A stretch of 36,786 nt of DNA, from positions 1-36,786 of the forward strand of contig JBIIIP010000015.1 in NCBI GenBank assembly GCA_044234625.1. Direction: 5' to 3'. The stretch comes from CACORA01 sp044234625 (GTDB taxonomy: Bacteria; Planctomycetota; Planctomycetia; Pirellulales; UBA1268). Position numbers and translations under genes: made by a program. Each line of letters opens with the position of its first letter. The stretch's first letter is position 1. Shown here one piece after another: positions 17,145 through 25,465 of this stretch. The notes under the pieces are model-generated. The model did not search any database and was not told the origin of the DNA. It saw nothing but the letters and a program-made list of their open reading frames with translations.

Positions 17145-17792
17145 ATGCACGCCCGGCCCCGGTTCAGCGCATCGCTTTCGCTCCTCGGCGTGGCCGCCTG
17201 CGGGCTCGCCTTGGGGGGCTGTTCGACGCTCGGCACGATCGCCTATCTCGTGCAGCCCAACGACATTCCCGCCCAATACGACGGGCTGCGGGGCAAGCAC
17301 GTGGCGGTGGTCTGCAAGCCGATCGTGGAGCTGGAATTCAGTGATGCCGGCTCGGCTCGTGAGTTGGCGGGGCTCGTCGGCGCGCAGTTGGAGCAGAATG
17401 TGCGCAGGGCACGCGTGATCAGCCAGCAGGAAGTGGCCCGATGGGCCGACGAGAACGACTGGGTCGACTATCCGACACTTGGCAAGGCGCTCGACGCCGA
17501 CATCGTGGTGGGGATTGATCTCGACAAATTCCGCATGCACGAGGGCTCGACACTGTACCGCGGCCGGGCCTCGGCGCACGTGCGCGTGTTTGACGTAAAG
17601 ACCAAGGAAGTGGTCTTCGAACGGCGGATCGACGATTTTACCTATCCTGGCGACAGTGCGGTGCCCGCCTCGGACAGCACGGAACCTCAATTTCGCGCGA
17701 TGTTCCTCCAGATGCTGGCCCTGCGTGTGTCGCGGCTCTTCCACGCCCACGAAAGCCGCGCCACGTTTGCTGAGGAAAACCTCGGACTGTAG
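17145..17792 (+). CDS. predicted lipoprotein of unknown function
   Basis: 215 residues. The start ATG at 17145 has GAGGA 7 nt upstream. The N-terminus has a basic head (MHARPRF), a hydrophobic stretch and a lipobox-like LALGGC ending at about residue 25, so membrane lipidation is likely. The mature part reads like a small alpha/beta domain: GKHVAVVCKPIVELEFSDAG, LVGAQLEQNVRRARVISQQEV, ALDADIVVGIDLDKF, ASAHVRVFDVKTKEVVFERR. This resembles planctomycete lipoproteins that bind or sense something in the envelope, but I do not recognise a named family. A dispersed palindrome lies 28 nt after the stop. Confidence 0.8.
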   Translation: MHARPRFSASLSLLGVAACGLALGGCSTLGTIAYLVQPNDIPAQYDGLRGKHVAVVCKPIVELEFSDAGSARELAGLVGAQLEQNVRRARVISQQEVARWADENDWVDYPTLGKALDADIVVGIDLDKFRMHEGSTLYRGRASAHVRVFDVKTKEVVFERRIDDFTYPGDSAVPASDSTEPQFRAMFLQMLALRVSRLFHAHESRATFAEENLGL

Positions 17793-17819
17793 CGCCCATC
17801 CGTCTCTCTCCCGACGTTG

Positions 17820-17840
17820 GGACAGACCTCCGGTCTGTCC
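17820..17840 (+). repeat. dispersed 21-nt palindrome, copy 1
   Basis: Perfect 9-bp arms GGACAGACC and GGTCTGTCC around TCC, 28 nt after the lipoprotein stop. Flanks (CGTCTC... before, TGCCCATGTG after) are shared with the other copies. It begins the 475-nt gene-free stretch 17793-18267. A 3'-end or terminator role is inferred from position; there is no T-tract. Confidence 0.75.
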
Positions 17841-17899
17841 ATGCCCATGTGAGAACGCACTACTGGGCGTATCGAGTTGACGCTCGTCCGCAGCAAGTC

Positions 17900-18030
17900 G
17901 GGGCTGCCGATGTCCTCTCGCTTGACGTTCACTTCGGCCCTCCAGGCCTCCGTTCACTGCGTGTCCGCTGCGCTTCGCCATCCGTGGCTTCGCTCGCTCC
18001 CACAGCCCGCTCGAGGCCATCGGCAGCCCC
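17900..18030. repeat. 131-bp element bounded by 18-bp inverted repeats
   Basis: GGGGCTGCCGATG-t-CCTC at 17900-17917 is the reverse complement of 18013-18030 except for one central mismatch. The interior is GC-rich and contains no convincing gene. It could be a small non-autonomous (MITE-like) element or a structured RNA closed by a long basal stem. No target-site duplication is obvious. Confidence 0.55.
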
Positions 18031-18101
18031 TCACGTCTCCATGAGTGGCAGCCGTCAATAACTTCGTGCTCCCGGGAGCATCTCGGATGCGCTCTCGCGG
18101 G

Positions 18102-18271
18102 TGGCATTGGGACCCCTTGGCGTTGCCATGCCGGCGCAAGCGGAAAAGGCCAGGACGGCTTTTCCACGCTCATCACGCCGCACGATGCGGCGCCCGCTGG
18201 CATGGGAACCCTTGGCGTTCCCATGCCGGCGCAAGCGGAAAAGGCCAGGATGGCTTTTCCGCGCTCATCAC
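18102..18271. repeat. tandem 74-75 bp repeats, each with two hairpins, at the 3' end of the vWA gene
   Basis: Copy 1 is 18102-18176 and copy 2 is 18198-18271, with 21 bp between them and only a few differences. Each copy has a first hairpin (in copy 2 CATGGGAA/TTCCCATG, 18201-18225) and a second, stronger one of the form GCGGAAAAGGCC/GGCTTTTCCGC. Copy 2 includes the vWA stop codon. Confidence 0.8.
18235..18262 (-). terminator. probable terminator hairpin of the vWA gene
   Basis: On the minus strand GCGGAAAAG-CC pairs with GGCCTTTTCCGC across a 5-nt loop with one bulge, starting 5 nt after the stop. The T-run sits inside the stem rather than after it. A second copy at 18140-18165 lies further downstream and could act as a backup. 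Confidence 0.5.
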
Positions 18272-20295
18272 AGATTCTTCGGATTCCGCTTCGGCTTCGG
18301 CTTGGCGAGCATCTGCTTTTTCTGGTCGGGAGGGGGCGCGGGGTTGTTGTTATTATTGTTGTTGTTGTTGTTGTTGCGCCTGCCCTCGGGCTGGATCGGC
18401 GTGTGCCGCTCCTCCCAGCGGTAGCCCAACGGCTTCTCCAAGTCGGCCGCGGCCAACAATGCCCACGGCGTGCCCGGGTGCTCGTCCACCACCCGCTGGA
18501 GGAATTCCTGAGCCTGCCGGGCCTGCTTCTGGGTGTTGGAATCGACGCCGCTCATGTCGTCCGCCAGCACGAGTTCCCAGGTGTTGTTCTTTTCGTTCTT
18601 GAATTTCATGCCCGCCTTCGCCTGGCCGAGCATGCTGTTGTAGGCGAAGGTCCGCACCTTGAGCGCTAAGATGCGGCCCATGGCGAGGTCGTAGCCGGCG
18701 CGCCACCGCTTCTCCTCGATCTTCGCCCGATCGGCGAGGCCGGCCACGAGCGTCCGCTCGAGGGGTTCGATCCTGGCGAGCAGCAGGGCCGCGGCCTTCT
18801 GGGCCTCTCCCAGGAGAACGGTGAGCGTTGCCTCGTCTTTCCGCACGAAGGTCGTCTGCGGCGACTGCATCGGGCTCACGACGGAGCTGCGGCTGGCCTC
18901 CACGAGGGCCCGTTTCGCGGCGTTCTTTTCGAGCATGGCGTGGATGGCGTGGGCGGGCAGATAGTCCGGGCGGTACTGCCGCATCACGCCCGGGTCGAAA
19001 AAGTACCGCAGCTTCGATGCCATCGCGGCCACCTCCGCATTGGTCACGCGGCCCGATGCGTTGCGGTTGGGATGAACGGCGAAGTAGATGCCGTTGGTGG
19101 CCGCACAGAGCTTCGACAGGCTGAAGGGGCCGAAGCCGGAGTCGATGGCCTCTTCGTCGTGCTTGCCCCCGCTGATCCGCACGACTTCCGGATACAGGGT
19201 CTCCGGTCCCTGGTCGACCACGGGCCACTGCTCCGACTGGTCGTACTCCGGATCCGGCTCCACGAACCTGATCTGCACCTGCCGGCGGCCGAAGGGCGCG
19301 GGAACACCCACCACGTACACCGGCACGCGGAGCTTGCGGCACACGTCGGTCGTCTCGTCGGCCATGTCCTCGTCGTTGCCCACCTCGTCGGTGAACACGA
19401 TGATCATCAGGTTCCGGCCATGGCGGATGGTCCGCGTGTCTTCGGCCGTCTTCCGGATGGCAGAAAACGTCATCTCGACTCCCAGGTCGTCGATGTCGAT
19501 CGATTTGATCGCATCGACCACGGTGGAGACATCGTGCGTCTCGTGCGGGGTGATGCGGTGGTATTCCTTGCCGTAGGCGACGACGACGTGCGCCAGCGCG
19601 TCGTATCGCTTTCCGGGGTGGTTCACTCCCAACTCCTCGAACACGCGGTCGAGCCGGGCCGCGATCTCCTTCCTCTGGCTGGCCAGGCTCACCGATTGGT
19701 CGAAGAGCCAGCAGACGAGCGTGTCACGCTGGTCGAGCATCGCGTCGATCTCGGCCGTGAGGCGATCGACGGCGCCCGCCGCACCCGTGGTGCCCACCCC
19801 GGTGACAGCCCCGTGCGCGACCACCGTCTCGCTGAGATTCGGGGCCAAGGACTGCATGTCGAGGGGCTCCAGCGGCTCCTCACCCACGATGTCTTCCACG
19901 GGGGCAATGGTCGCCAGGGGCACTTCCGCCGCCTCCGGGGCGACGGCCTCGGCGATTTCGGAGCCGCTCATGCTCTGCGCCCCGGGATCCACGACGGGGA
20001 TGTCGGCGATGTCGAACTCGGTCGTCGGCTCCGGCGTCTCCGGCTCTTCGAACGGCGACTGGACGATCGTGATGGCGGGAGCCGGCGTCGGTGGAACCTG
20101 GAGCACGGCCAACGCCAGCGACAACAGCACGATGACATGAATCATCAGGCTGACGGCCCAAGCGGGCGTGTCGCCATCGAGCGGCGTCTCGTCCTCGCCG
20201 GAATACTGCTGCCACCAACGCCGTGCCTGACGGAATGGACCCATTGTTGATGCACCGCGGTTGGGGTCAGGCGGCGGTCCCGCGCCGCTTGCCAT
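18268..20295 (-). CDS. membrane-anchored vWA-domain protein with C-terminal polyasparagine tract
   Basis: 675 residues from the ATG at 20295; ATG at 20244 (MGPFRQARRW) is an alternative. One transmembrane helix at about 46-67 (AVSLMIHVIVLLSLALAVLQ) follows a short cytoplasmic part. An acidic Pro/Glu-rich linker follows, then a von Willebrand A domain from about 190 with an intact MIDAS DQSVS at 199-203 and a later IIVFTDE. The C-terminal half is mostly helical and ends, around residue 637, in 11 consecutive asparagines followed by a Pro/Lys tail. MIDAS domains bind Mg2+ and protein ligands, so a surface or periplasmic interaction role is expected; the partner is unknown. It is transcribed away from the hydrolase-like gene and ends in a repeat hairpin. 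Confidence 0.85.
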   Translation of the reverse strand: MASGAGPPPDPNRGASTMGPFRQARRWWQQYSGEDETPLDGDTPAWAVSLMIHVIVLLSLALAVLQVPPTPAPAITIVQSPFEEPETPEPTTEFDIADIPVVDPGAQSMSGSEIAEAVAPEAAEVPLATIAPVEDIVGEEPLEPLDMQSLAPNLSETVVAHGAVTGVGTTGAAGAVDRLTAEIDAMLDQRDTLVCWLFDQSVSLASQRKEIAARLDRVFEELGVNHPGKRYDALAHVVVAYGKEYHRITPHETHDVSTVVDAIKSIDIDDLGVEMTFSAIRKTAEDTRTIRHGRNLMIIVFTDEVGNDEDMADETTDVCRKLRVPVYVVGVPAPFGRRQVQIRFVEPDPEYDQSEQWPVVDQGPETLYPEVVRISGGKHDEEAIDSGFGPFSLSKLCAATNGIYFAVHPNRNASGRVTNAEVAAMASKLRYFFDPGVMRQYRPDYLPAHAIHAMLEKNAAKRALVEASRSSVVSPMQSPQTTFVRKDEATLTVLLGEAQKAAALLLARIEPLERTLVAGLADRAKIEEKRWRAGYDLAMGRILALKVRTFAYNSMLGQAKAGMKFKNEKNNTWELVLADDMSGVDSNTQKQARQAQEFLQRVVDEHPGTPWALLAAADLEKPLGYRWEERHTPIQPEGRRNNNNNNNNNNNPAPPPDQKKQMLAKPKPKRNPKNL
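18343..18375 (-). repeat. (AAC/AAT)11 trinucleotide repeat encoding 11 asparagines
   Basis: Eleven asparagine codons in a row, nine AAC and two AAT, in an otherwise GC-rich gene. Change in copy number keeps the frame and would only vary tail length. Confidence 0.9.
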
Positions 20296-20310
20296 GGAAC
20301 AATTCGTTCC
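20296..20310 (-). promoter_or_regulatory. hairpin abutting the vWA start codon
   Basis: GGAAC/GTTCC arms around a 5-nt loop end directly before the ATG at 20295. With only 5 bp it may be a small operator or a ribosome-site mask, or chance. Confidence 0.3.
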
Positions 20311-20369
20311 GCGTACCGTATTCTATTCCAGCAGAGTCGGGGTTCGGCAGCCACCGGGAAGACCCTTTC

Positions 20370-21416
20370 ATGAAGCCCGTTCCGTGCATTCATCGTCGCC
20401 TTTTGCAGGCCCTCGCCGCGCTGGCCGGCCTGGTCATCAGTGGGTCTTTTTCGGGGCATTCGGGCCGACTGGCCGCGGACGACGCGGCGGACGATGCGGG
20501 GGCGACCGCCACGGCGCCGGCACCGGCGAAGGCGTCGGCGCCAGCGCTAGCCGAGCCGGAAATGCTGGATCTGGAAACCACCGACGGCGTGGCCTTGGCG
20601 GCGTGGTACTACCCGGTTGCCGAGGGTGAGCGGCCCGGCGGCGTCGTGATCCTGGTGCATGATCTCGATGGCTCCCACAAGACGGTGGAGCCCCTGGCCA
20701 AGGGCCTGCAGCAGCTCGGCTACGCGGTCGTCGCCCCCGACCTTCGCGGCCACGGGGCGAGCCAAAAGATGGCCGGCCTGAAGGAGCCAAAGGCGGATAC
20801 CAAGGGGCTGCGGAAGAACGACCTGCTGGCTATCGCCGCCGCCGAGGGGGGCCGCGTGCGCGAACAGGCGGCCCTGCGCGGCGACCTGGAAACGGTGCGA
20901 CGATGGATCAAGCGCAAGTCGGATGCCGGTGAGCTCGACATCAACCGGCTGTGCGTTGTGGGCTGCGGGGCAGGAGCCACGCTGGCTGCCCTGTGGACGG
21001 TGACGGACTCGCTCTGGCTGCCCACGGCCACCGGCCCACAGGGACGCCAGGTGCGGGCGCTCGCCCTCGTCAGCCCGGCATGGGCGTTCAAGGGCGTGTC
21101 ACTGCAGCCGGCGATCAAGTCCGAGGTGATCCGCCACGACGTGCCGATCCTCGTCGTTTCCGGCACGAGTGACCGCGATGGGCTGCGGCTGATCGAACAG
21201 TTCAAGGCGCTGCGACCCAAGGCGTGGTTCATCCAGGGGCCGGGCAACAGGCAGGAGTCCGCCAAGGATGTTGAAAAAAAGCCAACTGATGCCACGTTTT
21301 TCAGCGTGCAAATCGACACCACCCTGTCGGCCGACAAGCTCGCCGCAGACCGCTCGACGAATGCCGCGGCGGTGATCGGCACGTTTCTGGAGATGGCGAT
21401 CGACCGGGATCGCTAG
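20370..21416 (+). CDS. exported alpha/beta-hydrolase-fold protein lacking the catalytic serine
   Basis: 348 residues from the ATG at 20370. The N-terminus is signal-like (HRRLLQALAALAGLVISGSF) and followed by an Ala-rich linker, so the domain is probably periplasmic. The fold is clear: GVVILVHDLDGSHKTVEPLAKGL, YAVVAPDLRGHGAS, then a nucleophile elbow that reads VVGCGAGATLA instead of GxSxG, with glycine at position 200 where serine belongs. An acid-like Asp268 is present (SGTSDRD), but no histidine follows at the expected place. It therefore probably does not act as an ordinary hydrolase and may bind a ligand or protein. It converges on the LysM gene, with a dispersed palindrome between them. 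Confidence 0.82.
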   Translation: MKPVPCIHRRLLQALAALAGLVISGSFSGHSGRLAADDAADDAGATATAPAPAKASAPALAEPEMLDLETTDGVALAAWYYPVAEGERPGGVVILVHDLDGSHKTVEPLAKGLQQLGYAVVAPDLRGHGASQKMAGLKEPKADTKGLRKNDLLAIAAAEGGRVREQAALRGDLETVRRWIKRKSDAGELDINRLCVVGCGAGATLAALWTVTDSLWLPTATGPQGRQVRALALVSPAWAFKGVSLQPAIKSEVIRHDVPILVVSGTSDRDGLRLIEQFKALRPKAWFIQGPGNRQESAKDVEKKPTDATFFSVQIDTTLSADKLAADRSTNAAAVIGTFLEMAIDRDR

Positions 21417-21451
21417 CGCATGCGGTGGCGCACCGCTCTCTTCCACCGTGG

Positions 21452-21472
21452 GGACGGACCTCCGGTCTGTCC
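21452..21472 (+). repeat. dispersed 21-nt palindrome, copy 2
   Basis: Arms GGACGGACC and GGTCTGTCC (one G-T type mismatch) between the convergent hydrolase-like and LysM genes, 35 nt after the former stop. Flanks CCACCGTG before and TTGCCCATGTGG after match the copies near 27 kb in reverse orientation. Confidence 0.75.
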
Positions 21473-21486
21473 TTGCCCATGTGGCG

Positions 21487-22344
21487 TCAGGTCGCGGGTG
21501 GAGCCAGCCAGGGCCGGGGTGCGGAGGCGGGCGCGAACGGCGAGCGGCCTGCCTCCGCCGGACGGCCGCGGTCGACGGCCGGGCCGGGCTCGATGGTGTG
21601 GGGGCCGCCGGCCGGCCGCACGGCCGAAACGGTCCACGGGGGAGGAAGCCGGATCGAAATGCCGATGGGCAGCATGTCCGGCCGCGTGAAGACGTCGCGG
21701 TTTGCTTCGAGGATGGCCGCCGCCGCGCCGGGGTGGCCGTAGAACCTGATCGCCAGCGAGGTCAGGCTGTCGCCGTCCCGAACGACATACGACTGCGGGA
21801 TCGCTCCGCGGCCGGGCAGCGCGGGCCCGGCGGTGTGCCCGGAAGGCTCGCGAGACGTCCAGCCCGGAGCGATTGGCGGAGGAGCGGCGGTGTCCAGCAA
21901 GGGCGGTGGCGGCACCCTGACCGTGGAGCGATACGTGCCGTCGAGCGCCGTGATTCCCGGCTCGCCGCCCGCCACCACGCCGGGGAAGGCCGCCGGCAGC
22001 GGTGCCGGCGGAGGCGGCGCGCGGTAGGACTCGTCTGCGGGCCGCTGTGCGAGCCACTCGACGGGCGGAAGCGGAGGCGGGGCCATCAGCGGAGGCGGGG
22101 CCATCAGCGGAGGCGGGGCCATCAGCCGGGCGGCGGGGTCGACGCTTCCACGGGGATCGGGAATCGTGTGGCCCGCCACCCCGGGCGGCGGTTCGGGGGA
22201 GGCATCGACCTCAGGCGCGGCAGCGGGTGTGAACACCCCGGCACGATCGGCCACGTCGTAGGCCAGCGGAGCGACGAGTACAGCCCCACCGGCCAGCATC
22301 GCCAAGCCGGTCGAGAAACGGACTGCCTGAAAGAACGTGGCCAT
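21487..22344 (-). CDS. LysM-domain protein with N-terminal membrane anchor
   Basis: 285 residues from the ATG at 22344; an AGGAG further upstream is rather distant (13 nt). An N-terminal hydrophobic segment (STGLAMLAGGAVLVAPLAY) acts as signal or anchor. A long Pro/Ala-rich region contains three MAPPPL repeats. The LysM domain (about 195-245) reads SYVVRDGDSLTSLAIRFYG, AAAILEANRDVF, LPIGISIRLP. LysM binds peptidoglycan-type glycans, so this is probably a cell-wall or spore-like envelope protein tethered to the inner membrane. There is no catalytic domain. It lies 170 nt downstream of secDF on the same strand, and its stop is next to the dispersed palindrome. Confidence 0.8.
   Translation of the reverse strand: MATFFQAVRFSTGLAMLAGGAVLVAPLAYDVADRAGVFTPAAAPEVDASPEPPPGVAGHTIPDPRGSVDPAARLMAPPPLMAPPPLMAPPPLPPVEWLAQRPADESYRAPPPPAPLPAAFPGVVAGGEPGITALDGTYRSTVRVPPPPLLDTAAPPPIAPGWTSREPSGHTAGPALPGRGAIPQSYVVRDGDSLTSLAIRFYGHPGAAAAILEANRDVFTRPDMLPIGISIRLPPPWTVSAVRPAGGPHTIEPGPAVDRGRPAEAGRSPFAPASAPRPWLAPPAT
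22071..22124. repeat. three perfect 18-bp tandem repeats in the LysM gene
   Basis: The unit GCGGAGGCGGGGCCATCA occurs at 22071-22088, 22089-22106 and 22107-22124 and encodes the MAPPPL repeats. Being a multiple of three, its expansion would lengthen the spacer in frame. Confidence 0.9.
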
Positions 22345-22514
22345 CGCGTCGCAGCATCTCCTGGAGCCCCGCAACTATGCCACGCGACGGCCGGGATGGG
22401 AGACCGCGATTCGCCGGCAACGCCAGCCGCGGCGGCTGCTCCGCCGTTTCCGACGGCACGACCGCTGCTACGGAAACGAACCGAAGAACTCCCGCCACCG
22501 GCAGGCTTTACCAC

Positions 22515-25427
22515 TCAGGCCGCCGGCTGCGGCCGCCTCACCGCCGCCGGAGCCTGGCCGCCGGTGTGGTGCTGCAGCCAGAGCACGATCGGCGAAGCGA
22601 TGAAGATCGTGCTGTAGGAGCCGGCCACGATGCCCACGAGCATGGTGAACGCGAAGGCATGGATGCCCTGACCGCCGAAGATGAAGAGGATCAGGGTCGC
22701 CAACAGCGCCGTCCCCGACGTGAGAATCGTGCGGCTCAACGTCTGGTTGACAGCCTTGTCGACCATCGCCGCGGTGACGAACTGGCTCTTTCCGCGCAGC
22801 TCGCGGAGCCGATCGAAGATCACGATCGTGTCGTTGATCGAAAAGCCGACGATCGTCAGCAGCGCGGCCACCACGTCGAGGCTGATCTTGAAATCGTCGA
22901 TGAGTGCCCAGCCCAGAAACGGCGCCACGAACGTGCTCAGGGCGAGGCAGCCGACGGCCACGAGCACGTCGTGGATCAGGGCGATCACCGCCGCCAGGCC
23001 GAAGGCCACGTTCTGGAACCGCACCCACACGTAGAGCACGATCATCACGAGGCTGGCCAGCAGTGCGTAAAGCGCCGTCACCTTCGTGTTGCCGGCCACC
23101 TTGCCGCCGATGGTGTTCGCCGACAGGTAGACGGGCGTCTCGCGCAGCGTTTTTGCCACCCGCTCCAGCACCCGCGTGGTCGCCTCGGGGTCGAGCGACG
23201 TCGACAGGCCCCACGTCCGATAGGGTTTGCTGCGGCTCGTCTTGCCCTCCGCCGCAAGTTCGAACGGGGCATCGGCGAAACCCTCGGCCGCCATCGCGGC
23301 CGCCAGCGTGTCGCGGAGCGCAGGCTCGGTGATCTTCTCCGGAAAATCGAGGACAGCGCCCGTGGAAAGTGACTGAGCCGGGTCGGCGGCATCATCCTTG
23401 CCGGCGGATGCCGTCGAGGCGATGTCGCGGAAGCCCATCTGGTAGGTCGCCAGCCGGTCCGGAAACACCTGCTGGAGCGTCTTCTCGACCGCCTCGGCTT
23501 CGCGGAGCGACGTGTCGATCTTGTAGCGGAGGTTCTCCTCGCCCGGAGCCGCCGTCACGGCGCTCACCGCCACGTTGGGCAGGGCAACCAAGGCCTCGCG
23601 CACGGCGCCGATCTCCAGCCCCTTGTCGGGCCTGAAGGCCACCTGCACGCTCGTGCCGCCGGTGAAATCGATATCGAAGAGACCCTGCCCGCGCTTCGCG
23701 GCGGCGGCGAGGCCGAGGAGGATGAAGGCCAGCGACCAGATCACCGCCGGCCCGATCCAGCGCACGAACTCGAAGTCCGGCTGGCCGAAGAAGCGGGCCA
23801 TCGAGAGCTTCGTGATCCAGCGGTTGCGCTCGGCGAGGTCGAAGATCACCCGCGAGCAGAACACGGCCGTGAACAGGTTCAGCGTGAGGCCGAGGATCAG
23901 CGTCACCGCGAAGCCCTTCAACTGATCGGTGCCGATCGCGAACAGCACGACGCCGGTGATGAGCGTGGTGAGATTCGAATCGACGATCGTGGAGAAGGCC
24001 CGCGCGAACCCATTGCGGATCGCCATGCGGATCGAGGCCCCGCGATCGACCTCCTCGCGCATCCGCTCGTAGATGAGCACGTTGGCGTCGACGGCCATGC
24101 CCACCGAGAGCACCAGGCCCGCCAGACCGGCGAGCGTGAAGGCGGCCTTGATGGAGATCATGAGGGCCACCACCAGCACGATATTGAGCAACACCGCCAG
24201 GTCGGCCACGAATCCCGAAAACCGGTAATAGGCGAGCATGAACGCGAGCACCACGATCGTGGCCAAGAGCATCGCCCGGGCACCGGAGCGGATGGTGTCG
24301 GCGCCGAGCTGCGGGCTGATCTTCTGCTCGCTGATGGGCTCGCTGTAGAGGGCCGCCGGCAGGCTGCCGGCATTCAGCACGCCCACCAGGAAATCGACGT
24401 CGGCCTGCTTGAAGCTGCCGGTGATCTGGCCGTCGCCGGAGATGGTGCTGCGGATCGTGGGCGCCGAAAGCAGGATGTCGTCGAGGACGATACCCAGGCG
24501 GCTGGTGAGCCGGTTGGCCGGATCGGGCAGGTTTTGGCCCGTGAGGGTACCGAACAGCGTCGCCCCGGCGGAGTTGAACGAGAAGTTCACGCAGGGCTGG
24601 AGATTCTGGTCATAGCTGGCGAGGGCCCGCGCCAGATAGCCGCCGGTGACGTCGAACCGGTCACGGACGACGAGCACCTCGACACGGCCGTCGCCGGTGG
24701 TCCGCGTGACGAGCCCGCGGTCTTCGGCCGGGTCCATCTTCGACGTGTCGAGCTGCACCCACCGCCCGACCGGGCGGCCTCCCTCGGAGACGGTCGCCCC
24801 TGGGGCCCGCGATGCCAGCTCGATCAGCTGCTTGTGGCGGGGATCCGCGGCGTTGGCCGTGATCCGAAATTCCAGCACGCCGGCGCTGGAAACGATCCGC
24901 TTGATGAGGTCGACCTCGGCCTGGTCGACGTCGGGCACGATGATTTCGATCTGGTCGAGACCATACCGCCGCACGGTCACTTCCTTCTGGCCACCCGGGT
25001 TCACGCGGCGGCTGACCGCGGCCACGAGTTTGTCCATGTTCACGGGTTCGGCCGCCGCCTGCCCCTCGGTTTCGGACTCCGGTCGCTGCTGCTTCGATGA
25101 ATCCACCTCGTAGACGAGGATCACGCCCCCCTTGAGGTCGATGCCCAGCCGCGGCGGCCAGCCCAGCCAGCAGACGACAGCGCCCGCCGCCAGCGCCACG
25201 AGGACCGCCGCCATCCGCCCCCACATGTCACTCGCTTTGAGCCGCTTCGCCAGGAGCCACGCCAGGAGCGTGGGCAGGCCGACGATCGCCAGCGTGATCG
25301 CCCACTGGGCCCATCCCTCGCGCCACCACGGCGCGGCCGGCGTGCCGGCCATCGGCGCGGCGGCGGCGGCCTGGGCAAAAAGGGACGCGATCCACGAGCC
25401 TGGTGCGGGGAAGAGACTGCTCGGCAT
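22515..25427 (-). CDS. secDF: fused protein translocase subunit SecDF
   Basis: 970 residues combining SecD and SecF, which use the proton motive force to pull secreted proteins through SecYEG. After two N-terminal hydrophobic segments the SecD motif PPRLGIDLKGGVILVYEVD is at 91-109. A periplasmic domain, six helices and the SecD signature GMAVDANVLIYERMREE at 443-459 follow. The SecF half begins around 551 with FEFVRWIGPAVIW and FDIDFTGGTSVQVAF at 584-598 and ends with another six-helix bundle and a Pro/Ala tail. The start ATG at 25427 has no strong ribosome site and lies 38 nt after yajC. The order tgt-yajC-secDF is the classic arrangement. Confidence 0.96.
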   Translation of the reverse strand: MPSSLFPAPGSWIASLFAQAAAAAPMAGTPAAPWWREGWAQWAITLAIVGLPTLLAWLLAKRLKASDMWGRMAAVLVALAAGAVVCWLGWPPRLGIDLKGGVILVYEVDSSKQQRPESETEGQAAAEPVNMDKLVAAVSRRVNPGGQKEVTVRRYGLDQIEIIVPDVDQAEVDLIKRIVSSAGVLEFRITANAADPRHKQLIELASRAPGATVSEGGRPVGRWVQLDTSKMDPAEDRGLVTRTTGDGRVEVLVVRDRFDVTGGYLARALASYDQNLQPCVNFSFNSAGATLFGTLTGQNLPDPANRLTSRLGIVLDDILLSAPTIRSTISGDGQITGSFKQADVDFLVGVLNAGSLPAALYSEPISEQKISPQLGADTIRSGARAMLLATIVVLAFMLAYYRFSGFVADLAVLLNIVLVVALMISIKAAFTLAGLAGLVLSVGMAVDANVLIYERMREEVDRGASIRMAIRNGFARAFSTIVDSNLTTLITGVVLFAIGTDQLKGFAVTLILGLTLNLFTAVFCSRVIFDLAERNRWITKLSMARFFGQPDFEFVRWIGPAVIWSLAFILLGLAAAAKRGQGLFDIDFTGGTSVQVAFRPDKGLEIGAVREALVALPNVAVSAVTAAPGEENLRYKIDTSLREAEAVEKTLQQVFPDRLATYQMGFRDIASTASAGKDDAADPAQSLSTGAVLDFPEKITEPALRDTLAAAMAAEGFADAPFELAAEGKTSRSKPYRTWGLSTSLDPEATTRVLERVAKTLRETPVYLSANTIGGKVAGNTKVTALYALLASLVMIVLYVWVRFQNVAFGLAAVIALIHDVLVAVGCLALSTFVAPFLGWALIDDFKISLDVVAALLTIVGFSINDTIVIFDRLRELRGKSQFVTAAMVDKAVNQTLSRTILTSGTALLATLILFIFGGQGIHAFAFTMLVGIVAGSYSTIFIASPIVLWLQHHTGGQAPAAVRRPQPAA

Positions 25428-25465
25428 ACGGAACTCGCTGGGCGTGACGGGAAATAAATGATGCG

